A stretch of 44,738 nucleotides of DNA. Origin: an uncultured Olsenella sp. Lineage in GTDB: Bacteria; Actinomycetota; Coriobacteriia; Coriobacteriales; Atopobiaceae. A program made the translations under genes and the position numbers. Every line of letters starts with the position of its first letter. Positions within the stretch are counted from its first letter, which is position 1. The notes beneath the pieces were generated by a model that was not told the origin of the DNA, did no database searches, and was given only the letters and a program-made list of their open reading frames with translations. The stretch covers positions 1-44,738 of the forward strand of contig OMVT01000018.1 of the NCBI GenBank assembly GCA_900314535.1, given 5' to 3'. Below are positions 7,583-15,276 of this stretch, in pieces.

Positions 7583-8321
7583 TGTGATCGATTATGTACC
7601 GGGCAAGACGCTCCTCCACAGGCTCAATCCCGTGACGAAGCTCGCAATCGCTGCTGCCATCATCGTGGCGACATTCCTGTCCGATTCCTACGTGATGCTC
7701 CTGGGGCTTCTGGTCCTGACATTCGCACTCGGCTTCTATGCCAAGTCGCAAGGCAAGCTCTTCTCCCTCATGAAGCTCCTCGTCCCCATCGCAGTCGTGA
7801 TGCTCCTGCTCCAGACCGCCTTCGTGAGGACAGGCGAGCCGGTCTTCCTGTGGATGACAAGCACAGGCCTCATCACAGGCTCGAAGGCCTGCCTGCGCCT
7901 TCTGGGCGTGGCGCTTCCCCTTATCCTCATGCTCTCCGTCACGAAGCTCAACGACCTCGCGAATGCCTGCGTCGAGGTGCTCCATATCCCCTACCGCTAT
8001 GCCTTCACGTTCACGACAGCACTCCGCTTCGTTCCGGTCTTCTCCCAGGAGATGAACTCCATCATGGAGGCACAGTGCGCCCGCGGCGTGGAATACGACA
8101 CGAAGAACCCGATCAAGAAGCTCCAGCTCATGCTTCCGCTCTGCGTGCCCCTGCTTGTGACCTCGGTCGGAAAGACCGACGCCACAGCGCTCGCAGCCGA
8201 GCAGCGCGGCTTCTATCTGAGGACCCGCGAGAGCAGCTTCAAGCGCTACCCCATGGCAGCAGATGACAAGGGTGTCCTTGTGCTCTGCGTGCTTCTGATC
8301 GTCCTCGGCGTCCTCTTCTAG
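7575..8321 (+). CDS. ecfT: ECF transporter transmembrane coupling subunit (EcfT)
   Basis: 248 residues. GTG 7575 is used as start, overlapping the ATPase stop by eight bases, with GGAGAT eight bases upstream; translational coupling is likely. It has five to six hydrophobic helices (32-62, 70-95, about 100-120, C-terminal 230-248) and the EcfT cytoplasmic coupling-helix motif A-x-x-x-RG twice: AQCARG (around 165-170) and AAEQRG (around 210-215). These Ala-Arg-Gly motifs insert into the ATPase grooves. It would serve both S subunits encoded upstream and possibly others elsewhere in the genome. Confidence 0.9.
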   Translation: MVNVIDYVPGKTLLHRLNPVTKLAIAAAIIVATFLSDSYVMLLGLLVLTFALGFYAKSQGKLFSLMKLLVPIAVVMLLLQTAFVRTGEPVFLWMTSTGLITGSKACLRLLGVALPLILMLSVTKLNDLANACVEVLHIPYRYAFTFTTALRFVPVFSQEMNSIMEAQCARGVEYDTKNPIKKLQLMLPLCVPLLVTSVGKTDATALAAEQRGFYLRTRESSFKRYPMAADDKGVLVLCVLLIVLGVLF

Positions 8322-8370
8322 GAAGCTCTTCGCCCCCGCCATCGTCCATCCTCATTCGGTATTCAGAAAG

Positions 8371-8379
8371 TGCTATAAA
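8371..8379 (+). promoter_or_regulatory. Candidate extended -10 promoter
   Basis: TGCTATAAA is an extended -10 element (TG, one base, TATAAA). It lies about 50 bases after the ecfT stop and about 80 bases before the next start; no convincing -35 is visible. Confidence 0.4.
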
Positions 8380-8458
8380 TAGAACAGCTGCTCAATTGTG
8401 TACTGCATAAATAGGGCCAGCATGCTGCGAAGTGTGCTGTTTGGTGGGGGCTTCATCT

Positions 8459-8932
8459 ATGGGTTCACCTTCATTGCCGGCGATGATCACCGGCATGTCG
8501 GCTTTCATCCTCTATACCGCTTCAACGCTCACCCTGCGCCGGAGTGCCACGTTCCATGCCTATCATGTTGCCCTCTTCTGGATTGCCTTTGCGCTGATCT
8601 CTGCAAGCACCCTTCTCGGCCCGGTAGCGGAAGGCGCCGTCGATTCGCCCCTGCGTCTCTTCATTGCAGTCACCATGCCGCTGCTTCCTGCCGTCCACGC
8701 CACATGGGCGCTTGCTGTCTGGATGCACCCTTCGGAAGCCCGCTCGAATGACCTAAAATCGTTCGGCACGATTCCATGGGCGAGCTGGCTCATCCTGCAT
8801 CTCACCGGGCTCTTCCTCGGATTCGCAAATTCCCGTTTGGGCGATATCCCTGCGCTTGCCCTGAGCACGATGGCAGTGCTCGCTATCCTGCTCTGCTTCA
8901 GAGACAGCGGACACTCGCACCAGAACGTCTGA
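8459..8932 (+). CDS. Membrane protein of unknown function
   Basis: 157 residues if translation starts at ATG 8459, preceded at about ten bases by GGTGGGGG; ATG 8432 has weaker context and 8483 is another option. Four to five hydrophobic segments are separated by short loops, one containing HPSEARSNDLKSFG, and the tail ends in a polar HSHQNV. I recognise no family. It follows the ECF module but has its own promoter-like extended -10, and it converges with the amidohydrolase gene four bases away. Confidence 0.55.
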   Translation: MGSPSLPAMITGMSAFILYTASTLTLRRSATFHAYHVALFWIAFALISASTLLGPVAEGAVDSPLRLFIAVTMPLLPAVHATWALAVWMHPSEARSNDLKSFGTIPWASWLILHLTGLFLGFANSRLGDIPALALSTMAVLAILLCFRDSGHSHQNV

Positions 8933-8935
8933 GGC

Positions 8936-10069
8936 TCACAGGAGCGGCATCCCTTCAGCAAGCTTCACGAACATCCTGGCTGCGACAGGAAGTATCCGGT
9001 CGTTGAAGTCATAGGCCGGGTCATGAGGAGCGGGCCACGTCTCCCCGTTTCCGACATAGAAGAGTGCCCCACACGTAAGCTTCGTATACCAGCCGAAGTC
9101 CTCAGACGGCCGCCAGGGCTCAGGCAGCTTTTCCTGCACGAATCCAAGCTCACGGGCGCTGGCGCGCACCTTCTCCGCTGCACGCCAGTCATTCACGGTT
9201 GCCGGGAAGGGGTCGTGCTTCTCTCTAGACACAGAAAGCCCGAAGCGCTCTGCGAGCTCATGCGCTTCTTTCCCAAGCTCCTCTTCCATGCGTGCAAGGC
9301 CTTCATCTTCCCCAGCGCGCAGCGTGAACGAGACCTTTCCTCTTCCCGGAGATATCCCGAAGTCATGGCTTCCCAGAGTCATGCCCACCGTGGTCGCGAA
9401 TTGGAGCTTCTCTTCCTTGCTCTTATCCAGCTTCTCGGCGGCAAGCTGCATGCGCGCAAGGACAGGTGCAGGATTCGTCCCAAGCTCAGGGGTCCCGGCA
9501 TGGGCAGCCGCACCGATGAAGGCAAACGTGAGCCCACATGATGCTGGCTGCGTCATGCCCTCTCTCACCATCACGGCACCCTCCTCATGCCCGCTCAGGT
9601 TGTGGAAGGCGTAGACCTCGCGGACACCTTGGGATGCAAGCCATGCTGCGCAGGCATGTCCGCCTTCGCCCGTCTCCTCTGCTGGCTGGAAGACGAGATA
9701 GACAGGACGTCTGATGGTGGCATCATGCTCCATCAGGCAGGCGGCTGCCACAAGCGCTGCCATATGTCCGTCATGCCCGCATTTGTGTGCGACGCCCGGG
9801 ACTGTGGAGCCGTAAGGCAGCGAGATCGTCTCATCTATAGGCAAAGCATCCATATCGGCACGGAAGGCGATAGGCGCCACGCCTTCTGCCCCTTCAGGGC
9901 AGAAGCGCACAGAAAGCCAGCTGCCGTAATCTTCTGCAGCAAGCGAGGTATGGGAGGAAAGAAAACCCTGGATCCGCCGCTTCGCCCCAACCTCTCTGCC
10001 CGAAAGCTCGGGATGGGCATGAAGGTCATGGCGGAAAGTGGCAATCTCATCCCAGAATGCATCATCCAT
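8936..10069 (-). CDS. M20D-family amidohydrolase (N-acyl amino acid / aminobenzoyl-glutamate type)
   Basis: 377 residues; ATG 10069 follows AGGAAGAGAGG. Family landmarks appear in order: H-x-HPELSGRE near residue 16-24, FRADMDALPIDE (about 68-79), the metal-binding HKCGHDGHMAALVAAA (about 93-108), PAEETGEGGHACA (about 130-142), and a late H in APHDPAYDFND (about 350). M20D enzymes hydrolyse the amide of N-acyl amino acids, indole-3-acetyl-amino acids or related conjugates using two metal ions. There is no signal peptide, so it acts in the cytoplasm. Its gene is divergent from the LpdD-like gene, with 144 bases between them. The exact substrate cannot be told from sequence. Confidence 0.88.
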   Translation of the reverse strand: MDDAFWDEIATFRHDLHAHPELSGREVGAKRRIQGFLSSHTSLAAEDYGSWLSVRFCPEGAEGVAPIAFRADMDALPIDETISLPYGSTVPGVAHKCGHDGHMAALVAAACLMEHDATIRRPVYLVFQPAEETGEGGHACAAWLASQGVREVYAFHNLSGHEEGAVMVREGMTQPASCGLTFAFIGAAAHAGTPELGTNPAPVLARMQLAAEKLDKSKEEKLQFATTVGMTLGSHDFGISPGRGKVSFTLRAGEDEGLARMEEELGKEAHELAERFGLSVSREKHDPFPATVNDWRAAEKVRASARELGFVQEKLPEPWRPSEDFGWYTKLTCGALFYVGNGETWPAPHDPAYDFNDRILPVAARMFVKLAEGMPLL

Positions 10070-10213
10070 GCGTATCCTCTCTTCCTGTACACCTTCGAGC
10101 CATTATGGAACGGCTCTGAGAGATATGGCAGCACTGTCGCTGTCCCGAAATGGAAGGCGCGTGGCCTATCATGGGATAGCCGCAAGTGCAGACTCAGAGC
10201 AGGGAGGCAGTCT

Positions 10214-10603
10214 ATGGCAGAGATCAGGTGTGTCACAGCAGGAGAGGGCCGCTTTGCGCTCGAGGCAGTGGCTGTCCTCATGCCCCGCGGCATCACAGTC
10301 ACGGCCTTCACCCCGGGATATGCCCATCTCGGCGCGACGGCACAGGCAATACCCAGGCCCGAGCATGACCGCACGGCTACCGTGAGCATCCTTGCCGTCC
10401 CCTGCCACAGAGACGAGATGCCTGCTCACGATATCGCGGCAGCCCTTGCCACGAAGTTCCGGGTGCCCGTTGCGGCAAGCTGCGGCTTCCATGTAGAGGC
10501 AGCGTCCGACGAGGATATCCAGAAGGTCCTTGCCACGACGAAAAAGCTCATCTCCTCGCTGGAAGAAGCGTGCGCCCCCTTCTTCGCAGATACTGCACAG
10601 TAG
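10214..10603 (+). CDS. LpdD-like prenylated-flavin chaperone family protein
   Basis: 129 residues from ATG 10214, with GGGAGG six bases upstream; the much longer frame opening at 9587 is antisense to the amidohydrolase and is not used. It begins MAEIRCVTAGEGRFALEAVAVL and contains GYAHLGATAQAIPRPE, SILAVPCHRDEMPAHDIAAALA, and AASCGFHVEAASDEDIQKVLATTKKL. This order (H-(I/L)-G-A, then P-G/C-H-(K/R)-(D/E)-(D/E), then (A/C)-G-F/I-H-V/I-(D/E)-x-A-(S/T)) matches my memory of LpdD-type proteins, which help load prenylated FMN into UbiD-type (gallate) decarboxylases. No UbiD or UbiX gene is in the window, so the partner would be elsewhere or the role different. Confidence 0.6.
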   Translation: MAEIRCVTAGEGRFALEAVAVLMPRGITVTAFTPGYAHLGATAQAIPRPEHDRTATVSILAVPCHRDEMPAHDIAAALATKFRVPVAASCGFHVEAASDEDIQKVLATTKKLISSLEEACAPFFADTAQ

Positions 10604-10708
10604 CGTCCGTCCGCCAGCGCGCAAGGCCATCTCCCGCCACTTTCAGGTGCACCTATCTTTGCCCCCGCTATCATGAAATGCAGAAATGACCGGATGGAGG
10701 CACGTGCA

Positions 10709-11677
10709 ATGGACACAGACAGCAGGGATCTGCTCGATATGCTCACGCTCATGTATCTCGCCGCGACATCGAAGGCGGAGGGCAGAGGCAGCAAGACGAA
10801 GCAGGTAAGCACCGGGACACTTTCAAGAGAGGCGCTCGCAGACCTTGCCCGCAGCGGCTATATCCGCGTATCCAAGGACCCTGCAGGGCGCATAGAGCTC
10901 ACGCCGGCAGGTGCTGCCACCGGCGAGTTCATGAAGGAACTCTTCAGTGCCTTCCAGGAGGACATCTTCACGACCGTAGCCGCAAGCTCGAAGAAGCAGG
11001 AGAAGAAGCGCCAGGATCCTGCCTTCAAGTTCCATATCGTGCTCGATCTCGGACACTACCTCACCTGCTGGCGCGACATCGTCGTGCCGCAGCACATCAC
11101 ATTCGGACAGTTCCATGAGATCATCCAGTCGGCCTTCCTCTGGGAAGACTCCCATCTCTTCGAATTCCGCCTCACGACGCACGGCAGAAAGATCGAGATT
11201 GTGAGCGATGCAGACGGTGCAGGAGAGGCCTTCGCGGCCATCGCCCATAATGGGCCAGTCGATGCGGAGTCAATGACCATCGACGAGGTGTTCCCCAGAA
11301 CGAAGAACGCCGTCTATGAGTACGACTTCGGCGACTCCTGGCTGCATTCGATCCATCTCGCAGAGACAATCCGCTCCTATCCGGGCACCCTCCCCTGCTG
11401 CACGGCAGGAGAAGGAGCAGCGCCTCCGGAAGATGTGGGCGGCTCCTACGGTTTCAGGGAGTTCCTGTCAGCGCTCTCCGATGTCACGGATCCCGACCAC
11501 GACGGTGCGGTGACCTGGGCTGGCACCGAGAACTACGGACCGTTCGACCTCGATGAGGTGAATGAGCGCATGCAGCACTGGTACAGGGCAAGCAGAGGTG
11601 ATAGCGAAGAGGAAGAAGGCAGCCTCGAGACAGGAACTTCAGGAGGAGCTGACATCCTGACCTTCCCGCAGAAGTAG
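10709..11677 (+). CDS. pRiA4b ORF-3-like domain protein with an N-terminal extension
   Basis: 322 residues from ATG 10709, nine bases after GGAGG; earlier in-frame ATGs at 10673 and 10694 lack a site. Residues 1-90 form an extension with a winged-helix-like pattern (LSREALADLARSGYIRVSKD, then an E-L-T-P-A-G motif as in MarR-type regulators). From about 100 onward comes the pRiA4b ORF-3 domain: FHIVLDL-x-x-YLTCWRDIVVP, TFGQFHEIIQSAFLW, HLFEF, YEYDFGDSWLHSI, and a Cys/Pro-rich GTLPCC segment with a final DLDEVNERM. The biochemical function of the family is unknown. A perfect hairpin terminator follows. Confidence 0.75.
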   Translation: MDTDSRDLLDMLTLMYLAATSKAEGRGSKTKQVSTGTLSREALADLARSGYIRVSKDPAGRIELTPAGAATGEFMKELFSAFQEDIFTTVAASSKKQEKKRQDPAFKFHIVLDLGHYLTCWRDIVVPQHITFGQFHEIIQSAFLWEDSHLFEFRLTTHGRKIEIVSDADGAGEAFAAIAHNGPVDAESMTIDEVFPRTKNAVYEYDFGDSWLHSIHLAETIRSYPGTLPCCTAGEGAAPPEDVGGSYGFREFLSALSDVTDPDHDGAVTWAGTENYGPFDLDEVNERMQHWYRASRGDSEEEEGSLETGTSGGADILTFPQK

Positions 11678-11703
11678 AGGCACGGGGTTTCAGTCTTATG
11701 CCA

Positions 11704-11744
11704 GGGCAGCCTGAATCGGCCATAATCGATTCAGGCTGCCCTTT
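11704..11744 (+). terminator. Intrinsic terminator
   Basis: GGGCAGCCTGAATCG (11704-11718) pairs over 15 bases with 11727-11741 around an eight-base loop, followed by TTT. It ends the pRiA4b-protein transcript. The stretch to 11820 holds no gene. Confidence 0.75.
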
Positions 11745-11820
11745 CTGTCGACTATGGCCGATCACCCAAAAAGCGCTGCCGTATGGCAATGCCTGCTCGA
11801 GGGATGGCCTTAATGCATCG

Positions 11821-12339
11821 TCAGAAAGAGAAGGGACGGTAAAGCCTGCAGGCCTTTCCGTCCCTTCGCAGGATGTCCCCAGAATATGCTCTATGCCTTC
11901 TTGGCGGGCAGCAGCTTGTCGAGTCCTGCCCTGTCACGATATGCACGATTGCACAGATGAGGAAGAGCACAGCTGAGCACATATGCACGATGCCTTGAGG
12001 CGTAGATGCCGCCTCGTCGAAGCTGAGACCTTCCGCCATGCGCATATGCATGAGCGCACCGCCGCTCAGAAGCGCCGCGATCAGAAAGACTGCCATCGCA
12101 AGGCCAAGGCAGCAGTCGAGCCTCGTCTCTCTGTTCATGGACTTCTTCGCCACGTTGCATGTCGTTGCCACGACCTTCCTGTGTGCCTGCACGGCATGCA
12201 CGACAACCGCTGCGACCAGCAGGAAGCCGAAGAGCGCATGCACATGGGGATCTGCATGGCCTGTCAGATAGGTCACGATGAGAAACACCGCCACGACGAT
12301 ATCGGTTGCAAGGCGTGCTTTCGTACTTGGCTTCTTCAT
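11821..12339 (-). CDS. DUF4405-like four-helix membrane protein, 3' end probably frameshifted
   Basis: 172 residues as read from ATG 12339 (MKKPSTKARLATDIV; CGGGAG upstream). Four hydrophobic helices carry spaced His residues (TGHADPHVHALFG, VVHAVQAH, GGALMHMRM, IVHMCSAVL, AIVHIVTGQ), as in DUF4405/cytochrome b561-like proteins that bind haem in the membrane. After HIVTGQD the frame runs through Pro/Arg/Cys-rich residues and straight through a terminator hairpin (11831-11866) to 11821. The +1 frame instead gives LDKLLPAKKA and stops at 11891, just before that hairpin, which is a far more natural end. I suspect a one-base indel near 11920-11945, in the genome or the read data. Confidence 0.6.
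   Translation of the reverse strand: MKKPSTKARLATDIVVAVFLIVTYLTGHADPHVHALFGFLLVAAVVVHAVQAHRKVVATTCNVAKKSMNRETRLDCCLGLAMAVFLIAALLSGGALMHMRMAEGLSFDEAASTPQGIVHMCSAVLFLICAIVHIVTGQDSTSCCPPRRHRAYSGDILRRDGKACRLYRPFSF
11831..11866 (-). terminator. Intrinsic terminator of the DUF4405-like gene
   Basis: AAGGGACGG (11831-11839) pairs with CCGTCCCTT (11858-11866), with further AAAG/CTTT and GCC/GGC pairing inside. On the minus strand CTCTTTCT follows. It lies inside the frame as read, supporting an earlier true stop at 11891. Confidence 0.65.
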
Positions 12340-12513
12340 ATGCCGACACTCCCGTCTCAATAAGCGACGGGAAGATGTTAGCCTATTGATACTTATTGCA
12401 GAAGACCATATTCGGACGCATTTGAATCATCAATCCGTCTGATTGGAGAGTCCGACATCCTGCAGCCGTCCCTCTTTCTTCAGGCTATGCTTGTTATGGG
12501 AAGGGAGGATCTC

Positions 12514-13206
12514 ATGGACTGGATCGAGCAGAGGCTCTTCGAACTCAGGGATACCGAGAGCCAGTACCGCACGTTCAATGCGCGCGTTGTCGCAACAGCG
12601 GACCCTGCCACGATGCTCGGCGTCCGTGTGCCGCGCCTGCGGCGCCTTGCGAAAGAGATTCTGCGCTCCCCTGACAGGGCAGCCTTCCTCGAAGAGCTTC
12701 CCCATGCGTACTACGAGGAATACCTCCTCCATGCCTTCGTGCTGAACGAGGAGAAGGATGCAGAGCGCACGATTGCAGAGCTCGGCCGTCTTCTGCCCTT
12801 CGTCGACAACTGGGCCGTCTGCGATGCGCTTGTCCCGAAAGCGTTCAGGAAGCTCGCACCAAAGCATCTCGAGGCGCTTTCCCGGAAGTGGATGCAAGCA
12901 GAGCATGAATACACGCGCCGCTTCGGCATCTCTCTCCTCATGCACTATCTGCTGCCCGATCGCTTCAGGCCCGAACATCTCCTCTGGGCAGAAGAAGCAG
13001 ATGACGGAAGGTACTATGTCGAGATGATGGTCGGCTGGTATGTGGCAGAAGCCCTCGTCACCCAGGAGACGTCGGTCCTTCCCTTCCTCGAGGCAAAGAC
13101 GCTTCACGTAAAGACGGAGCGCATAGCGATACAGAAGGCGCTCGACAGCAGAAGGATCGCTCCCAAGATGAAGGAGCATCTGCGCCAGATTCGCGCCACG
13201 CTCTGA
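12514..13206 (+). CDS. DNA alkylation repair protein, AlkD-like
   Basis: 230 residues from ATG 12514, with GGGAGG seven bases upstream; ATGs at 12487 and 12496 precede that site. It is all-helical with the HEAT-like repeat pattern of AlkD: VRVPRLRRLAKE near 45, YYEEYLLHAFVLN near 80, the family landmark PFVDNWAVCDALVPKAF (about 103-119), YTRRFGISLLMHYLL, and YYVEMMVGWYVAEALV. AlkD glycosylases remove N3- and N7-alkylated purines without base flipping, using Trp and Asp residues in these helices. The length is typical. It is a single gene, divergent from the DUF4405-like gene and closed by a hairpin. Confidence 0.88.
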   Translation: MDWIEQRLFELRDTESQYRTFNARVVATADPATMLGVRVPRLRRLAKEILRSPDRAAFLEELPHAYYEEYLLHAFVLNEEKDAERTIAELGRLLPFVDNWAVCDALVPKAFRKLAPKHLEALSRKWMQAEHEYTRRFGISLLMHYLLPDRFRPEHLLWAEEADDGRYYVEMMVGWYVAEALVTQETSVLPFLEAKTLHVKTERIAIQKALDSRRIAPKMKEHLRQIRATL

Positions 13207-13220
13207 TTTTCGTTATGAAA

Positions 13221-13258
13221 ATGCTCCGGTGTGCAAGGAGGCAAAAGCACCGGAGCAT
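13221..13258. terminator. Inverted repeat after the AlkD-like gene
   Basis: ATGCTCCGGTG (13221-13231) pairs over 11 bases with CACCGGAGCAT (13248-13258). On the minus strand TTTTC follows, on the plus strand there is no T-run, so it may terminate either side weakly. Confidence 0.5.
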
Positions 13259-13475
13259 ATAGGATTCCCAAGACAGAAATGCAATCCTGAGAGCCCTTTG
13301 GGGGACTTGTTGGGGGCGCTTCCCGCGCCACCACCTGTTATACCCGATGACGCGTTATACCTGTTCAAAGGGCACTTTTATGCATGTTTCTCCACACGTC
13401 GGACACGCCTTGACCTCACTTTTGCCACACATGTGCGCGGCTCGTGAAGATGGTCTTCCCGGTTCTGCGCAAGCA
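13259..13475. other. Gap with a possible decayed Cys-motif coding remnant
   Basis: No supported gene. Read on the minus strand, 13437-13360 encodes a short CGKSEVKACPTCGETC stretch (zinc-ribbon-like C-x2-C spacing) ending in KVPFEQV and a stop. Shifting frame by one base there continues as YNASSGITGGGAGSAPNK toward 13220. No ribosome site precedes it. It may be a remnant of a zinc-ribbon protein, or chance. Confidence 0.2.
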
Positions 13476-13982
13476 TCAGAAGGCATGCGTGAACGCGACC
13501 CTTTCATCTCCTGTACGGGAGAGATGGATGATGCCGCAGAAGACGAAGCCGCATCTTCTGATGAGCTTCTGCATCGGGACATTGTCCTTGTGGGTGTCGA
13601 CTCGAAGCGCCACACCCTCTTTCTCGGCATGCTCCAGGGCCCACCGCATCATGGCAGATCCTATGCCTCTTCCCTGCTGTGCTGTCGCGAAGCGGTGCAC
13701 GACCCGGTAGTGTCCATTGTCTTGCCACATCCCCTCATAGATCTTCGCATAGTCGGGCTCGGGACCAGGAAGATACGCAAAAGCGCCCTGCGGCACATCG
13801 TCTCCGTCTGTCCAGACCATGAGATGATGCCCGGCTATGTCTTCTGCAATCTGTGCCTCGGGCGGAAAGCCAGGCTCCCACTGGTGCGGGTTTCCTGCCT
13901 TCACCATGAACCTCTGTGCCACGCGATAGATCTCCATGCACCGTGGAAGATCTTGCATCGTGGCTTCACGCACCGAACCCAT
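13476..13982 (-). CDS. GNAT-family N-acetyltransferase
   Basis: 168 residues; ATG 13982 follows GAGGAGGG. The GNAT core is clear: an N-terminal REATMQDLPRCMEIYRVAQRFM helix region, the strand GAFAYLPGPEPDYAKIYEG, and the acetyl-CoA pyrophosphate loop in VHRFATAQQGRGIGSAMMRWALEHAE (Q-x-x-G-x-G around 101-106). LRVDTHKDNVPMQKLIRRCGFVFCG, with the N-x-x-M/A-x-K-L motif, closes the fold. The acceptor is unknown. Its gene lies 31 bases downstream of the flavodoxin-like gene on the same strand, so the two may be co-transcribed. Confidence 0.85.
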   Translation of the reverse strand: MGSVREATMQDLPRCMEIYRVAQRFMVKAGNPHQWEPGFPPEAQIAEDIAGHHLMVWTDGDDVPQGAFAYLPGPEPDYAKIYEGMWQDNGHYRVVHRFATAQQGRGIGSAMMRWALEHAEKEGVALRVDTHKDNVPMQKLIRRCGFVFCGIIHLSRTGDERVAFTHAF

Positions 13983-14013
13983 AGGCCCTCCTCAGGCAGG
14001 AATGTGCTTCGAT

Positions 14014-14409
14014 CTAGCGGGCCATATCGTCGGCAAAGGCCTTGGCCTCTTTCAGGCGCTCGGGCGTCGGCTTGTTCTTCGCATAGAAGGTCCTCTCGGC
14101 GACGACGATGCCGCGTGCCTCGAGCTCCTTCCTCATCAGGTCGAACGAGTGCTTCGAGAGCCAGGTCGTCGAGAAGAGGACCGCGCGTCCCACCATGTCG
14201 CCGTCGAGCGTCCTGATATAGGAGACAAGCTTCTTGTCGAGGCCATAAGCATAGAGGGCGCCTCCGATAAAGAGGACATCGGTGTGGCCGGAGAGCTTTG
14301 CCTCAGGAGCGTCGACCGAGACGGCCGATACGCCGAGCTCCTCTGCGATAGCCTCTGCGAGAAGACGGGTATTGCCGGAACGGGAACAGTAGCGGACTGC
14401 GCACTTCAT
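14014..14409 (-). CDS. Flavodoxin-fold protein
   Basis: 131 residues; ATG 14409 is preceded by AGGAGG. The N-terminal phosphate loop reads YCSRSGNTRLLAEAIAEEL (7-25), the S/T-x-S/T-G-N-T signature that holds FMN phosphate. DVLFIGGALYAYGLDKKL (about 44-61) and AVLFSTTWLS follow as strands 3 and 4. It is slightly shorter than classical flavodoxins (about 140-150), typical of small flavodoxin-domain proteins that shuttle low-potential electrons. A palindrome overlaps its promoter region and the divergent glutaredoxin gene, hinting at shared redox control. Confidence 0.85.
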   Translation of the reverse strand: MKCAVRYCSRSGNTRLLAEAIAEELGVSAVSVDAPEAKLSGHTDVLFIGGALYAYGLDKKLVSYIRTLDGDMVGRAVLFSTTWLSKHSFDLMRKELEARGIVVAERTFYAKNKPTPERLKEAKAFADDMAR

Positions 14410-14438
14410 GAGATCCTCCTAGCGGAATTGACTGATAT

Positions 14439-14458
14439 ATATATTGTGCTCAATATAT
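14439..14458. promoter_or_regulatory. Palindromic operator in the flavodoxin/glutaredoxin divergent region
   Basis: ATATATTG (14439-14446) and CAATATAT (14451-14458) form a perfect inverted repeat with a TGCT centre, 20 bases in all, 30-50 bases upstream of the flavodoxin start. TTGAGC on the minus strand within it could be the flavodoxin -35. Size and shape fit a MarR-type dimer site; the regulator is not in the window. Confidence 0.45.
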
Positions 14459-14596
14459 TTACGAGGTCAACCGACAAAGCGGGACCAATATGTGGAACAT
14501 GAACATGGATGAAGCATGAATATGCTTCCTTCTGTGTACCAATTGCTGATTGCGGGAACAAGAACCTCAACAGCAACGAACGAAAGGCGGATCTGC

Positions 14597-14923
14597 ATGT
14601 CTTCGAATCTCGAGCTCTACGTAAAGAATGGCTGCCCCTGGTGCCACAAGGTCCTCTCCTTCATGGAGGCAAACGATATCGAGCTGCCGCTCCACAACAT
14701 CGATGAGTCCGAAGCTGACCGCGAGCACCTCATCGAAGTCGGCGGCAAACGCCAGGTGCCGTGCCTTCTCATCGACGGCAAGGCCCTCTACGAGTCTTCT
14801 GACATTATCGATTACCTCAAGGAGCATGTCGTGGAAGGCGAGGCTCAGGAAGCAGCGCCTGCTGAAGAGCCCGCTGCTGCCGCTGGCGCGCACTGCACGC
14901 TCGATGGCCACTGCAGCTTCTGA
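14597..14923 (+). CDS. Glutaredoxin with a Cys-containing C-terminal tail
   Basis: 108 residues from ATG 14597, with GAAAGGCGGAT upstream; an earlier ATG at 14516 lies in a poor context. The fold begins LELYVKNGCPWCHKVLSFME (CPWC active site, residues 14-17), with the cis-Pro motif RQVPCLLIDGKALYESSDIIDYL (about 51-73), which binds glutathione. The usual fold ends near residue 80. A further Glu/Ala-rich tail ends CTLDGHCSF, adding a C-x5-C pair that could be an extra redox or metal site. A strong terminator follows. Confidence 0.88.
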   Translation: MSSNLELYVKNGCPWCHKVLSFMEANDIELPLHNIDESEADREHLIEVGGKRQVPCLLIDGKALYESSDIIDYLKEHVVEGEAQEAAPAEEPAAAAGAHCTLDGHCSF

Positions 14924-14946
14924 TCTTTTCCTGTGCCCTTCCTCAT

Positions 14947-14987
14947 ATCGCCCGGATCTCATCACGAGGTCCGGGCGATTCTTTTTT
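14947..14987 (+). terminator. Intrinsic terminator of the glutaredoxin gene
   Basis: ATCGCCCGGA (14947-14956) pairs with TCCGGGCGAT (14970-14979), followed by a run ending in six Ts. The stretch from here to 15228 holds no gene I can support. Confidence 0.85.
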
Positions 14988-15229
14988 GCCATCCCATCTG
15001 CCGGAAGACAGCGGCACCTCCGCAGCGCTCTCTCCGGAAGTTAAGGGCTGACCTGCGGCAGCGGTCCTGCCCCATGTATGCTCCAGGAAAGATGCTGTCT
15101 TGATTCAGCAGGCAGAACAGAACACAGAACAGAGAGCACGCGCTGATATCCATCAGGCCTTTTCCATCCCCTGCCCTTCTTGCATCCCTATCAGGCACTT
15201 CGGGCCTGCGCAGAGCGCTGGCATGGAAA

Positions 15230-15251
15230 GGGAGGGTCCGGAGGCCCTCCC
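15230..15251 (-). terminator. Hairpin at the 3' end of the flavin reductase gene
   Basis: GGGAGGG (15230-15236) pairs with CCCTCCC (15245-15251); on the minus strand CTTTCC follows. It lies about 25 bases after the stop of the reductase gene. Confidence 0.55.
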
Positions 15252-15276
15252 AAAAGGTACAGTCTCTGAGGTTTTC

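Noticed and set aside
9587-10213. 5' extension of the LpdD-like frame
   Set aside because: It is antisense to the amidohydrolase gene; GGGAGG just before ATG 10214 marks the real start.
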